This document shows positions 16,208-23,302 of a stretch of DNA of 24,556 nt, piece by piece. The notes beneath the pieces are model-generated. The model saw nothing but the letters and a program-made list of their open reading frames with translations. It made no database searches and was not told where the DNA came from. The position numbers and the translations under genes are program-made. The stretch is from Bacillota bacterium (GTDB taxonomy: Bacteria; Bacillota; Clostridia; Lachnospirales; Lachnospiraceae). The DNA lies in assembly GCA_023415595.1 (NCBI GenBank), contig JAEZJW010000212.1, positions 1 through 24,556 of the forward strand. Reading direction: 5' to 3'. Position 1 is the stretch's first letter. Each line of letters starts with the position of its first letter.

Positions 16208-16849
16208 ATGGAGAGTAGAGCGATCAAAATTTACGCGCCGAAAAACAAGAAGATATCACTGAAGGTTATACCGGGACATTTTGCAACCAGCCACTCCCAC
16301 ATCAATCTGTACATTGACCTCACCTCGGCTAAGACCCGGTTAAGTGAAGCTTCTGAGACAGCCAGGGTGTTATCCATGCAATATGTGAATACGACGGTGA
16401 TTGATACAATCGTATGCCTGGAGGGCTGTGAGGTCATCGGTGCCTTTCTGGCACAGGAGCTGACGAAGGCAGGAATCCGTTCCATGAATGCGCATCAGAC
16501 AATCTATATCATTTCCCCGGAGTTTAATACCCATGGTCAGATGATCTTCAGGGAAAATTATCAGCCTGCAATTTATGGGAAGCAGATTCTGCTTTTGGTC
16601 GGATCGGCCACCACAGGGGATACAATCAGACGGAGCATGGAAGGGATCAGATATTATGGAGGTACGGTAAATGGGATCAGCGCAGTATTCTCCGCTGTGG
16701 ATTCCATTGACGATATACCCGTGCAATCCATCTACAAAACAAAGGATCTTCCGGATTATCAGAGCTATGAAATCAATGATTGCCCGCTCTGTAAGGAGAA
16801 GCAGAGGCTGGAAGCCATTGTCAACGGTTATGGATATATGAAGCTATGA
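16208..16849 (+). CDS. Phosphoribosyltransferase-fold protein with degenerate PRPP loop
   Basis: The product is 213 residues, with AAGGAGG before the ATG. The segment QILLLVGSATTGDTI (127-140) sits where type I phosphoribosyltransferases have hydrophobic residues, two acidic residues and then TTG. Here the acidic pair is Gly-Ser. The C-terminal DCPLCKEKQRLEAIVNGYGY, with Cys192 and Cys195, resembles the tail of clostridial orotate phosphoribosyltransferase-like proteins. I read it as a PyrE-like paralogue, either an enzyme with altered catalysis or a PRPP/nucleotide-sensing protein. No pyrimidine genes are nearby. It has its own promoter and is convergent with corA. Confidence 0.75.
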   Translation: MESRAIKIYAPKNKKISLKVIPGHFATSHSHINLYIDLTSAKTRLSEASETARVLSMQYVNTTVIDTIVCLEGCEVIGAFLAQELTKAGIRSMNAHQTIYIISPEFNTHGQMIFRENYQPAIYGKQILLLVGSATTGDTIRRSMEGIRYYGGTVNGISAVFSAVDSIDDIPVQSIYKTKDLPDYQSYEINDCPLCKEKQRLEAIVNGYGYMKL

Positions 16850-16855
16850 TGTGGG

Positions 16856-16898
16856 AGCTTACTTCAATACACGTATGGCATTGAGCAAGCTGTGTTTT
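16856..16898 (+). terminator. Candidate terminator between convergent genes
   Basis: AGCTT (16856-16860) pairs with AAGCT (16887-16891), and TCAAT (16864-16868) with ATTGA (16880-16884). GTGTTTTA follows. The interrupted stem and short T run make this a moderate candidate; its T run overlaps the stop codon of the opposing corA gene. Confidence 0.4.
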
Positions 16899-17832
16899 AC
16901 ATGAATTTTTTCTTCTTAAAATAAACAAAGCAGATGATGGCCACGATACTGCTGAGGATAATGACGAACAGATAACCGTAGCGCCAGGTCAGCTCCGGCA
17001 TGGTCGTGAAATTCATTCCGTACCAGCCTACAATCAGAGTTAACGGAAGGAAGATCGTCGTAACAACCGTGAACATCTTCATGATTTTATTCAAATCGTA
17101 TTCCAGTTGGGCATGATACGCCTCGCGTACATGGACGCAGTATTCCTGAAGCATCCGCGTATTATTGCTCAACCGGGATACCTTGTCTGTAAACACTCTG
17201 AAATAATGCAGATTTTCTTCTGCGAGCAGATCAGAACTGTTCTCTTCCAGTTCTTCCCCAAATGCAATCAACTGCTGGTAGTAGTTATCAATCAGCATTA
17301 ATTCCTTTCTGATGCCTGATATCTGGACATTAAAATCTTTATCCAGATTACGGTCGTTGATCCTGTCTTCGTGCTCACTGATCTCAGATTCAAGCTTCTC
17401 CAGAATAGAATAACCGTCATAGATCAGCCGTTCCAGGAAGCTGTAAATGAGGCGTTCCAGGGTAAGCTTCTTTAGGTTCAGATGCGTAAGCATCTCATTA
17501 ATCCGATATCTAGTACTGTCATCCTTATCCTCTATGATAACCAATAATAACAGGTTCTGCTTAATATAGACTCCGATCCGGTCCTGGATTTGGATGATCT
17601 GGTGCTCATTAATTCCTAAGATGACACCGAAGAGGAAATCACGGTAGGCATCCAGGTTACCATGGACATTATGGGAGTCGTCCTTACATTCGCACACTGT
17701 GGAGTGTGCAAAACCGAACAGTTCGTAGCATTGTTCCAATTCTTCCAGGGAGATGACACCCAAGGTGAGCACCTCCGGATTCACATCCTTGAATTCGATA
17801 GAGGTAATTTCCTCCTGCAGCTGATAGTACAT
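16897..17832 (-). CDS. corA: CorA-type divalent cation transporter
   Basis: The product is 311 residues. It has a soluble alpha/beta N-terminal domain (about 1-120), long helices (about 125-245) and two C-terminal transmembrane helices (about 250-270 and 284-304). The universal YGMNF selectivity motif and the following MPEL loop lie between them. It should form a pentamer that imports Mg2+, or possibly Co2+ or Ni2+, through the membrane. The C-terminal KKKKFM is the usual basic tail. The ATG has only a weak AAAGG about 11 bases upstream. The small membrane protein gene at 17910-18245 precedes it by 77 bases on the same strand and may be cotranscribed. Confidence 0.93.
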   Translation of the reverse strand: MYYQLQEEITSIEFKDVNPEVLTLGVISLEELEQCYELFGFAHSTVCECKDDSHNVHGNLDAYRDFLFGVILGINEHQIIQIQDRIGVYIKQNLLLLVIIEDKDDSTRYRINEMLTHLNLKKLTLERLIYSFLERLIYDGYSILEKLESEISEHEDRINDRNLDKDFNVQISGIRKELMLIDNYYQQLIAFGEELEENSSDLLAEENLHYFRVFTDKVSRLSNNTRMLQEYCVHVREAYHAQLEYDLNKIMKMFTVVTTIFLPLTLIVGWYGMNFTTMPELTWRYGYLFVIILSSIVAIICFVYFKKKKFM

Positions 17833-17909
17833 AGAGAGCCTGACCTTTCTTCCTATATTTTCGTATCTTTGTTATGTCCTGCTTATCTAGCATCCGATCC
17901 ATTGCATAC

Positions 17910-18245
17910 CTATGGTATCCGGTTTAATTTATCGTAATACTGATATAGCTTCTGAACCCCGTTCTCCAACAGATAATAATGCCTGATATACGGAATCAGG
18001 AGCACCAAAAACAAAAACATCAGCAGATACAGCCCAAGGGTCTGGTAGAAGAAGCTGGTGAATAAGGCTGATACTGTGAGGAGGGCAAAGGTTACGGTTA
18101 CGATCAGGTGGATCAGCCGCTCATGCTGAAAGAAGCCGATCTGAATCAGAAGATCCTCAAGCACTTGTGATCTTTCCTCTGGTGATAATTCCTGTTCCGT
18201 TCGATTTTTAAGGAGATTAAGATAATCCTTTAACCGTTTTCCCAT
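17910..18245 (-). CDS. Small two-helix membrane protein of unknown function
   Basis: The product is 111 residues, starting at MGKRLKDYLNLLKN with GGAG six bases upstream. The ATG at 18257 lies directly against AAGGA. A charged N-terminal region (1-45) with LSPEERSQVLEDLL precedes two hydrophobic helices (about 50-67 and 71-90), then a polar helix LLENGVQKLYQYYDKLNRIP. No domain is recognised. Its place directly upstream of corA raises the idea of an accessory or regulator of the transporter, but sequence alone does not support that strongly. Confidence 0.72.
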   Translation of the reverse strand: MGKRLKDYLNLLKNRTEQELSPEERSQVLEDLLIQIGFFQHERLIHLIVTVTFALLTVSALFTSFFYQTLGLYLLMFLFLVLLIPYIRHYYLLENGVQKLYQYYDKLNRIP

Positions 18246-18316
18246 ACTTATCTCCATTCCTTCGTAGGTTGCTGTGCTTCTAGGATACGAACCGAGTATT
18301 GGTATATCCTACCTTT

Positions 18317-18344
18317 ATTATAACGCGAATTATGAAGAAGTAAA
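18317..18344 (-). promoter_or_regulatory. Candidate promoter for the small membrane protein and corA genes
   Basis: On the minus strand TTTACT (18344-18339), a 16-base spacer and a perfect TATAAT (18322-18317). The -35 is weak. Confidence 0.35.
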
Positions 18345-18383
18345 GTGCCCCTCTTCCTGAATGCCGGTATAAATTTTAAATAT

Positions 18384-18414
18384 AGTATTAAACCGAAAAT
18401 TAAGTTATAATACT
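18384..18414. promoter_or_regulatory. Inverted repeat overlapping the -10 of the GntR-type regulator gene
   Basis: AGTATTA (18384-18390) and TAATACT (18408-18414) are perfect arms with a 17-base spacer. The right arm overlaps TATAAT (18406-18411), about 55 bases before the regulator ATG. No good -35 was found, so the promoter is tentative. An operator role, including autoregulation, is possible. Confidence 0.3.
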
Positions 18415-18465
18415 AAATAAATACATCGGAAGGGTGTCAGTCCGAGGAAACACAAGGAGTTTAAG

Positions 18466-19182
18466 ATGGAAGAAAAAAATCTACATACAAAATCCTATAC
18501 GAAGGTCATTGAATATATAAAGAAACAGATCAAGGAGGGAGAGCTTAAGCTCGGCGGCAGACTTCCTGCGGAGAGGGAATTGTCCGAGATGCTGGGAATC
18601 AGCAGAAATTCGGTCAGGGAAGCGATCAGGACTCTGGATATCATGGGTGTGATCTCCAGCCAACAGGGGGCAGGGAATTATCTGACGGGTAATTTCGAAG
18701 GCAATCTGGTGGAATCCATGTCCATGATGTTCCTGATGAACCAGATCGATTATCAGCAGATCAGCCAGCTGAGGCGCGCCCTGGAGATGCAGGCGATGAT
18801 GCTTGCCATAGATAATATTTCCGACGAAGAGATTTCCCAACTGAAGCGAATTATCTCCCAGCTGGAGCATGTAAAGGAAGAGAGTAATATCATCCTGGAC
18901 AAGCAGCTTCACTATAATATTGCGCTTGCTTCTCATAATATTCTGATTATAGATATCCTGCAGGCTCTGTCCGAGCTGATGGATCAGTTCATTGCAGATC
19001 TAAGAAGAGAAATCCTCAGCACTGAGGATAGCAGTGTGAGGCTTCATGAGGCACATAATGAAATGGTGAAAAGTATTGTGACAAAAGATAAACAATTGGC
19101 TTACTACGCAATTAACAAACATTTTGGTATAATTGACGAAAAGTTGCGGGAAAATGAAGATAAAATAATAAAATCAATATAA
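18466..19182 (+). CDS. FadR/LldR-type GntR-family regulator of lactate genes
   Basis: The product is 238 residues. The N-terminal winged helix (about 8-75) has LPAERELSEMLGISRNSVREAIRTL, the textbook GntR motif, followed by the wing residues SSQQGAGNYL. The C-terminal FCD domain has the metal/ligand pocket residues Asp145 and His149 (DKQLH), His197 (EAHNEM) and His219 (NKHF). FCD regulators of this group bind small carboxylates. ACAAGGAG precedes the ATG. The lactate permease gene follows on the same strand with two TGGTnnnACCA operators ahead of it, so it is most likely an LldR/LutR-type lactate-responsive repressor. The stop is 45 bases before the -35 of the lct promoter. Confidence 0.9.
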   Translation: MEEKNLHTKSYTKVIEYIKKQIKEGELKLGGRLPAERELSEMLGISRNSVREAIRTLDIMGVISSQQGAGNYLTGNFEGNLVESMSMMFLMNQIDYQQISQLRRALEMQAMMLAIDNISDEEISQLKRIISQLEHVKEESNIILDKQLHYNIALASHNILIIDILQALSELMDQFIADLRREILSTEDSSVRLHEAHNEMVKSIVTKDKQLAYYAINKHFGIIDEKLRENEDKIIKSI

Positions 19183-19227
19183 TAAAAGTAAAAGTGCACA
19201 AACCATTTGTGAAAAAAATGACGTTTG

Positions 19228-19256
19228 TTGACTTTATTGATAGCGAATAATATAAT
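19228..19256 (+). promoter_or_regulatory. Strong sigma-A promoter of the lactate permease operon
   Basis: TTGACT (19228-19233), a 17-base spacer and a perfect TATAAT (19251-19256). The predicted start is near 19263, giving an unusually long leader of about 190 bases before lctP. Confidence 0.75.
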
Positions 19257-19268
19257 TGAATTACAAAG

Positions 19269-19279
19269 TGGTCCTACCA
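19269..19279. promoter_or_regulatory. FadR-type operator O1
   Basis: TGGTCCTACCA fits the TGGTnnnACCA consensus of FadR/LldR-type GntR regulators. It is centred about 11 bases after the predicted transcription start, a position that blocks initiation or escape. Confidence 0.7.
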
Positions 19280-19291
19280 ATAATACAGAGA

Positions 19292-19397
19292 TTAAGTCCC
19301 GACATTAACAGTGTCCGTCAAAGGGAACTTAACCTGTTAACGGGTATTCCGGGGCCGGAAGTGTTGCATGACTTCCTGTTGTGCAACACATTTTTTT
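19292..19397 (+). ncRNA. Structured leader RNA of lctP: candidate attenuator or riboswitch-like element
   Basis: P1 pairs TTAAGTCCC (19292-19300) with GGGAACTTAA (19323-19332), nine pairs with one bulged A. Inside it GACA/TGTC (19301-19304 with 19312-19315) closes a 7-base loop, TTAACAG (19305-19311). That loop is fully complementary to CTGTTAA (19334-19340), one base after P1, giving a possible pseudoknot or an alternative helix. Next, TTCCG/CGGAA (19347-19351 with 19356-19360) forms a small hairpin. GGAAGT/ACTTCC (19357-19362 with 19371-19376) is an alternative helix that shares two bases with the terminator stem at 19361-19397. This layout, folded domain plus switchable terminator, is typical of regulated leaders. 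I recognise no known riboswitch or T-box consensus. The ligand or factor is unknown. Confidence 0.55.
19361..19397 (+). terminator. Intrinsic terminator inside the lctP leader
   Basis: GTGTTGCA (19361-19368) and TGCAACAC (19382-19389) form a perfect 8-bp stem around a 13-base loop, followed by A and seven Ts. It lies about 130 bases after the promoter and 58 bases before the lctP ATG, so it would stop transcription before the gene unless antagonised. Confidence 0.8.
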
Positions 19398-19408
19398 ACC
19401 ATAATAAG

Positions 19409-19419
19409 TGGTAGTACCA
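19409..19419. promoter_or_regulatory. FadR-type operator O2
   Basis: TGGTAGTACCA, with flanks AAG and AAT shared with O1. It is centred 140 bp from O1, beyond the leader terminator and just before the lctP ribosome binding site. It could serve as a transcription roadblock or as a looping partner. Confidence 0.7.
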
Positions 19420-19454
19420 ATTTAATGGAAGGTATTTATGAAAGGGGACTAAAC

Positions 19455-21011
19455 ATGAACATGACTTTGGCATTCGTATTAGCATTACTGCCGATTATCT
19501 GGCTGATCATCGCGCTGACGGTTCTTAAGATACCCGGTTTTAAAGCCTGCGTGGTTGCATTGGTGATTTCCTATGTGCTCGCAGTATTTGTCTGGAAGAT
19601 GCCTCTGCTTAACAGCGTTACCGCTGTACTGGAGGGTGCCGCATTAGGACTCTGGCCGATCATCATCGTTATTATCGCAGCGATTTTCGCTTATAACGTA
19701 TGTGTCCATACGAAGAGTATGGAAACGATCAAAAAGATGCTGGCAAGTGTTACGAAAGATAAAAGAGTTCTTGTATTGATTATAGCATGGGGCTTCGGCG
19801 GCTTCATGGAAGGTATGGCGGGCTTTGGTACAGCAGTTGCAATTCCGGCCAGTATCCTTTGGGGTTTAGGATTTAACCCCGTATTTTCTGCTATTGTGTG
19901 TCTGATTGCCAATGCAACCCCGACAGCCTTCGGTTCCATCGGTATTCCTACCACGACCCTGGCGAAGATCACCGGTCTGGATGTAATCGGCTTATCCACG
20001 AACACTGTAATGATCCTGGCTCCGCTGATCCTCCTGACACCCTTCGTACTGGTATTCCTGACAGGCAAATCAAAGAGAGTCTTCAAGGGAGTCGGGCTGA
20101 TTACCCTGATCTCCGGCCTCTCCTTCCTGGTACCGGAATATCTGGTAGCAAGATATCTGGGAGCTGAGCTTCCCGCAGTAATCGGTTCGGTATGCTCGAT
20201 GTTCTGCACGATCCTTGCTTCCAAGGTATTCGGAAAGAAGGAGATCGATCCTGAGTTCCTTCTGGATGTGAAGGATGAGAAGAATGCGAAGAAAGAGAAG
20301 ATAACAGGCAGGCAGGCAATAAAGGCCTGGAGCCCGTTCATCCTCATCTTCATCTTCCTGTTGGGAACCTCTAAGCTGATTGCACCTTTAAATACTCTGC
20401 TGGCAACCGTGAAGACTTCGGTGCATATCTATACCGGAGAAGGTGCAACACCCTATGTCTTCTCCTGGCTGGCAACCCCGGGACTTTGGATCATCCTCGC
20501 CGCCTTGATTGGCGGTGCGATCCAGGGTGCTAAATTCTCAGAGATGCTTAAGGTATTCTGGAAGACCATTGTCCAGATGTTAAAGACGATAGTAACCATC
20601 ATCTCCATCATGGGTATGGCGAAGCTGATGGGATACAGCGGAATGATCAATTCCATCGCATTAATGTTCGTAACAGTAACCGGTTCCTTCTACCCGCTCT
20701 TTGCTCCGTTCCTCGGAGGTATTGGTACCTTCGTGACCGGAAGCGGAACCTCCGCCAGCGTACTGTTCGGCGGACTCCAGAAGGAAACCTCCATTGCACT
20801 TGATTTAAACCAGGCATGGATCGCAGCCTCCAATACGGCCGGTGCCATCTGTGCGAAAATGATCTCTCCCCAGAGTATTGCAGTTGCGGTAGCTTCTGTA
20901 AGCCTGCAGGGCAAAGAAGGCGACCTCTTAAAGGGTACGATCAAATATTTCGTTCTGTTTATCGTCATCGTAGGTATCATTACCTTCGTAGGCTCCAGAA
21001 TTCTAGGATAA
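19455..21011 (+). CDS. lctP: L-lactate permease
   Basis: The product is 518 residues, starting at MNMTLAFVLALLPIIW with GGGG seven bases upstream. The earlier in-frame codon at 19368 is inside the leader terminator. A dozen or more hydrophobic helices span the whole chain. The diagnostic family motif GFGGFMEGMAGFGTAVAIP is at 113-131, and GSGTSASVLFGGLQKET near the C-terminus is also typical. It imports lactate, and often glycolate, by proton symport. The length is close to that of LldP/LctP proteins. It is the first structural gene of the lactate locus, and etfB follows after 153 bases that contain hairpins but no terminator. Confidence 0.95.
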   Translation: MNMTLAFVLALLPIIWLIIALTVLKIPGFKACVVALVISYVLAVFVWKMPLLNSVTAVLEGAALGLWPIIIVIIAAIFAYNVCVHTKSMETIKKMLASVTKDKRVLVLIIAWGFGGFMEGMAGFGTAVAIPASILWGLGFNPVFSAIVCLIANATPTAFGSIGIPTTTLAKITGLDVIGLSTNTVMILAPLILLTPFVLVFLTGKSKRVFKGVGLITLISGLSFLVPEYLVARYLGAELPAVIGSVCSMFCTILASKVFGKKEIDPEFLLDVKDEKNAKKEKITGRQAIKAWSPFILIFIFLLGTSKLIAPLNTLLATVKTSVHIYTGEGATPYVFSWLATPGLWIILAALIGGAIQGAKFSEMLKVFWKTIVQMLKTIVTIISIMGMAKLMGYSGMINSIALMFVTVTGSFYPLFAPFLGGIGTFVTGSGTSASVLFGGLQKETSIALDLNQAWIAASNTAGAICAKMISPQSIAVAVASVSLQGKEGDLLKGTIKYFVLFIVIVGIITFVGSRILG

Positions 21012-21104
21012 CTATAAAACCGGGGTTACCTCCGGTAAGAATACAGTAACTTAACAGTCCATCATTCAAATTTATCAAATTCACTTTGCAAATATTGTGC
21101 TGAA

Positions 21105-21148
21105 GCCCAAATTCGCAGGTAAAGAATTCACAAAGCGAATTCTTGGGC
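21105..21148 (+). repeat. Bulged 12-bp hairpin before etfB
   Basis: GCCCAA-ATTCGC (21105-21116) pairs with GCGAAT (21135-21140) and TTGGGC (21143-21148), with TC bulged. A competing perfect 8-bp stem, AAGAATTC/GAATTCTT (21122-21129 with 21137-21144), uses the same 3' arm. The structure ends three bases before the GAGGAGG of etfB and has no T tract, so a role in mRNA processing, stability or translation is more likely than termination. The rest of the 153-base gap holds a short ACCGG/CCGGT stem and nothing else evident. Confidence 0.5.
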
Positions 21149-21164
21149 AACGAGGAGGATTAAC

Positions 21165-21953
21165 ATGAATATTTTAGTATGCATCAAACAGGTTCCGGAT
21201 ACCAATAAGGTAGAAGTAGATCCGGTTACCGGAGTATTAAAAAGAAACGGTGTGGAATCCAAGATGAATCCATACGATTTATACGCAATCGAAACAGCGC
21301 TCCGCATCAAGGAGAAGCAGGGCGGAAGCATTACCGTAGTAACCATGGGACCCGGCCAGGCAGCAGGCATCATCCGTGAAGCCTTTGCGATGGGAGTGGA
21401 TAACGGAGCACTGATCTCCGACCGTAAATTCGGCGGTGCGGACGTGCTCGCAACCAGCTATGCCCTTTCCCAGGGAATCAGAAAATTAGGTGATTTTGAC
21501 CTGATTCTCTGCGGTAAGCAGACGACGGACGGAGATACTGCTCAGGTAGGACCGGAGATTTCCGAGTGGCTTGACATTCCCTGTGTATCCAATGTGTCCA
21601 AGATTTCCGAGATTACAGAAGAATCCATGATAGTAGAGATGGATATGGCTCATGATATTGAAATTGCGAAGATACAGTTTCCCTGCCTGTTAGCGGTGGA
21701 TAAGGACATCTTCATGCCGAGACTTCCTTCCTTTGTGAAGAAGCAGCAGACCAAGGATAAGGAAATCGTTGTTCTCACCTTAAATGACATGGAAGATAAA
21801 GATGAAATGAATTACGGCTTGAATGGTTCCCCCACTCAGGTTGAAAGAATCTTCCCTCCGCAGGCGAATTCCCACCGGGAGATCTGGAACGGAACAGCGG
21901 TTGAACTGACGGACAAGCTCGTTGACAAGCTTAAGGAATTAAAATTTGCATAG
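21165..21953 (+). CDS. etfB: Electron transfer flavoprotein beta subunit
   Basis: The product is 262 residues, with GAGGAGG before the ATG. The opening MNILVCIKQVPDT is the classical EtfB start. KMNPYDLYAIETALRIKE and DGDTAQVGPEISEWL are the conserved nucleotide-binding segments. The NPYDLYAIE region is where bifurcating ETFs hold their second FAD. It forms a heterodimer with EtfA, with which it is cotranscribed at 13-base spacing. Together with the dehydrogenase at 23303 it should make a lactate dehydrogenase/Etf complex in which FAD in EtfB exchanges electrons between NAD(H), ferredoxin and the dehydrogenase flavin. Assignment to EtfB is firm; the confurcating role is inferred from gene order. 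Confidence 0.95.
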   Translation: MNILVCIKQVPDTNKVEVDPVTGVLKRNGVESKMNPYDLYAIETALRIKEKQGGSITVVTMGPGQAAGIIREAFAMGVDNGALISDRKFGGADVLATSYALSQGIRKLGDFDLILCGKQTTDGDTAQVGPEISEWLDIPCVSNVSKISEITEESMIVEMDMAHDIEIAKIQFPCLLAVDKDIFMPRLPSFVKKQQTKDKEIVVLTLNDMEDKDEMNYGLNGSPTQVERIFPPQANSHREIWNGTAVELTDKLVDKLKELKFA

Positions 21954-21966
21954 GAGGTAATAGAAC

Positions 21967-23163
21967 ATGGCTAAGTTAGTAATTAACCAGTCTCTTGTAG
22001 GCAGCATCCAGGATATGATTAATATCTGTCCGTTTAATGCAATGGAAGAGATGGATGGCAAGCTTAATATAAATTCAGCATGTAAGATGTGTAAGATCTG
22101 CGTTAAGAAGGGTCCGAAGGGAGCCGTTGAATACGTAGAGGATATGGTAAAGGAAACAGTGGATAAGAGCCTCTGGAGCGGTGTTGCGGTCTATGTGGAT
22201 CACATCGACGGTGAGGTTCACCCGGTAACCTATGAGTTGATCGGTAAGGCAAGAGAACTTGCAGATAAGATTAATCACCCGGTTTATGCAATAATGATGG
22301 GAAGTAATATCATGGAACAGTGCCATGAGCTGCTTCACTACAATGTGGATAAGGTATTCGTATATGATAATGAGAAGCTGGACCGCTTCAAGATGGAGCC
22401 CTATACGGCAGTGTTCGAGGATTTCGTGAACAATGTGAAGCCCGCTTCCATTTTAGTCGGAGCTACTCCTGTGGGACGCCAGCTTGCACCCCGTCTGGCA
22501 GCCAGATTAAAGACCGGTCTGACAGCGGACTGTACCATTCTCGATATGAAAGAAAATTCCGATCTGGTTCAGATCCGTCCTGCATTCGGCGGTAACATCA
22601 TGGCACAGATCATGACTCCGAACAACAGACCTCAGATGGCTACCGTACGTTATAAGGTGATGGATGCACCTGCCAGAAATGCTAACGAATCCGGTGAGAT
22701 CGTAGTCTGCAGCATCGCTGAGGAATTACTCTCCAGCAAGGTTGAGGTACTGGATATCATCGCGAAGGAGAAGCAACAGTTCATCGAAGCCAGTGATGTA
22801 TTAGTCGTTGCAGGCCGCGGCGTGAAGAAGGAAGAGGATCTGGCATTACTTCAGGAGCTTGCAGAGCTGTTAGGCGGTCAGCTTGCCTGCACAAGACCCG
22901 TGATGGAAGCCGGCTGGCTGGAAGCAAAGCGTCAGGTAGGCTTAAGCGGCAGAACGGTAAGACCGAAGCTGATCATCACCTGTGGAGTGTCCGGTTCCGT
23001 ACAGTTTACTGCAGGTATGAATAACTCTGAGCAGATCATCGCGATTAACAAGGATGAGAACGCACCGATCTTTAAGACAGCGCATTATGGAATCGTTGGA
23101 GACCTTTATGAGATTATTCCCGGCCTGATCGCGCAGATCAAGGAAGGTAAAGCAATCGCATAA
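21967..23163 (+). CDS. etfA: Electron transfer flavoprotein alpha subunit with N-terminal ferredoxin-like domain
   Basis: The product is 398 residues, about 70 longer than a plain EtfA. The extra N-terminus carries four cysteines, Cys21 in ICPFNAM and Cys39, Cys42 and Cys45 in CKMCKIC, enough for one [4Fe-4S] cluster. The rest has the EtfA fold with the C-terminal FAD signature GVSGSVQFTAGM and NKDENAPIFKTAHYGIVGD. The cluster domain is a feature of EtfA proteins in clostridial complexes that exchange electrons with ferredoxin, which supports a confurcating lactate dehydrogenase. The ribosome binding site AGGAGG overlaps the etfB stop, so synthesis is coupled. Confidence 0.95.
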   Translation: MAKLVINQSLVGSIQDMINICPFNAMEEMDGKLNINSACKMCKICVKKGPKGAVEYVEDMVKETVDKSLWSGVAVYVDHIDGEVHPVTYELIGKARELADKINHPVYAIMMGSNIMEQCHELLHYNVDKVFVYDNEKLDRFKMEPYTAVFEDFVNNVKPASILVGATPVGRQLAPRLAARLKTGLTADCTILDMKENSDLVQIRPAFGGNIMAQIMTPNNRPQMATVRYKVMDAPARNANESGEIVVCSIAEELLSSKVEVLDIIAKEKQQFIEASDVLVVAGRGVKKEEDLALLQELAELLGGQLACTRPVMEAGWLEAKRQVGLSGRTVRPKLIITCGVSGSVQFTAGMNNSEQIIAINKDENAPIFKTAHYGIVGDLYEIIPGLIAQIKEGKAIA

Positions 23164-23177
23164 ATTCCCATAGACAG

Positions 23178-23268
23178 CAGGTTAAGGAACATTTCTATGA
23201 ACCTGTGCAGAGAGTATGAACCCCTAAGAAGTTTATGCCTGCGTAATCAAAGTGTAAAGAGCACACTT
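23178..23268 (+). repeat. Two hairpins in the etfA to dehydrogenase gap
   Basis: CAGGTT/AACCTG (23178-23183 with 23200-23205) and AAGTGT/ACACTT (23250-23255 with 23263-23268) are perfect 6-bp stems. They lie in a 139-base gap with no ORF or terminator that I can support, in contrast to the 13-base etfB-etfA junction. Confidence 0.4.
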
Positions 23269-23302
23269 GGCACATGCTTCAGATGCGGAAATGGAGGAAA
23301 GT

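Noticed and set aside
19197..19224. CACAAA/TTTGTG repeat and a Rex-like TTGTGA...ACG stretch upstream of the lct promoter
   Set aside because: The right half departs from the Rex consensus at several positions, and the CACAAA stem is only 6 bp beside an A run; support is too weak.
19257..19455. T-box riboswitch in the lctP leader
   Set aside because: No T-box consensus sequence or Stem I features are visible, and a lactate permease is not a typical T-box target.
19691..20353. 220-codon minus-strand ORF opposite lctP
   Set aside because: It is a shadow of the permease reading frame, with no start signal or homology that I recognise.
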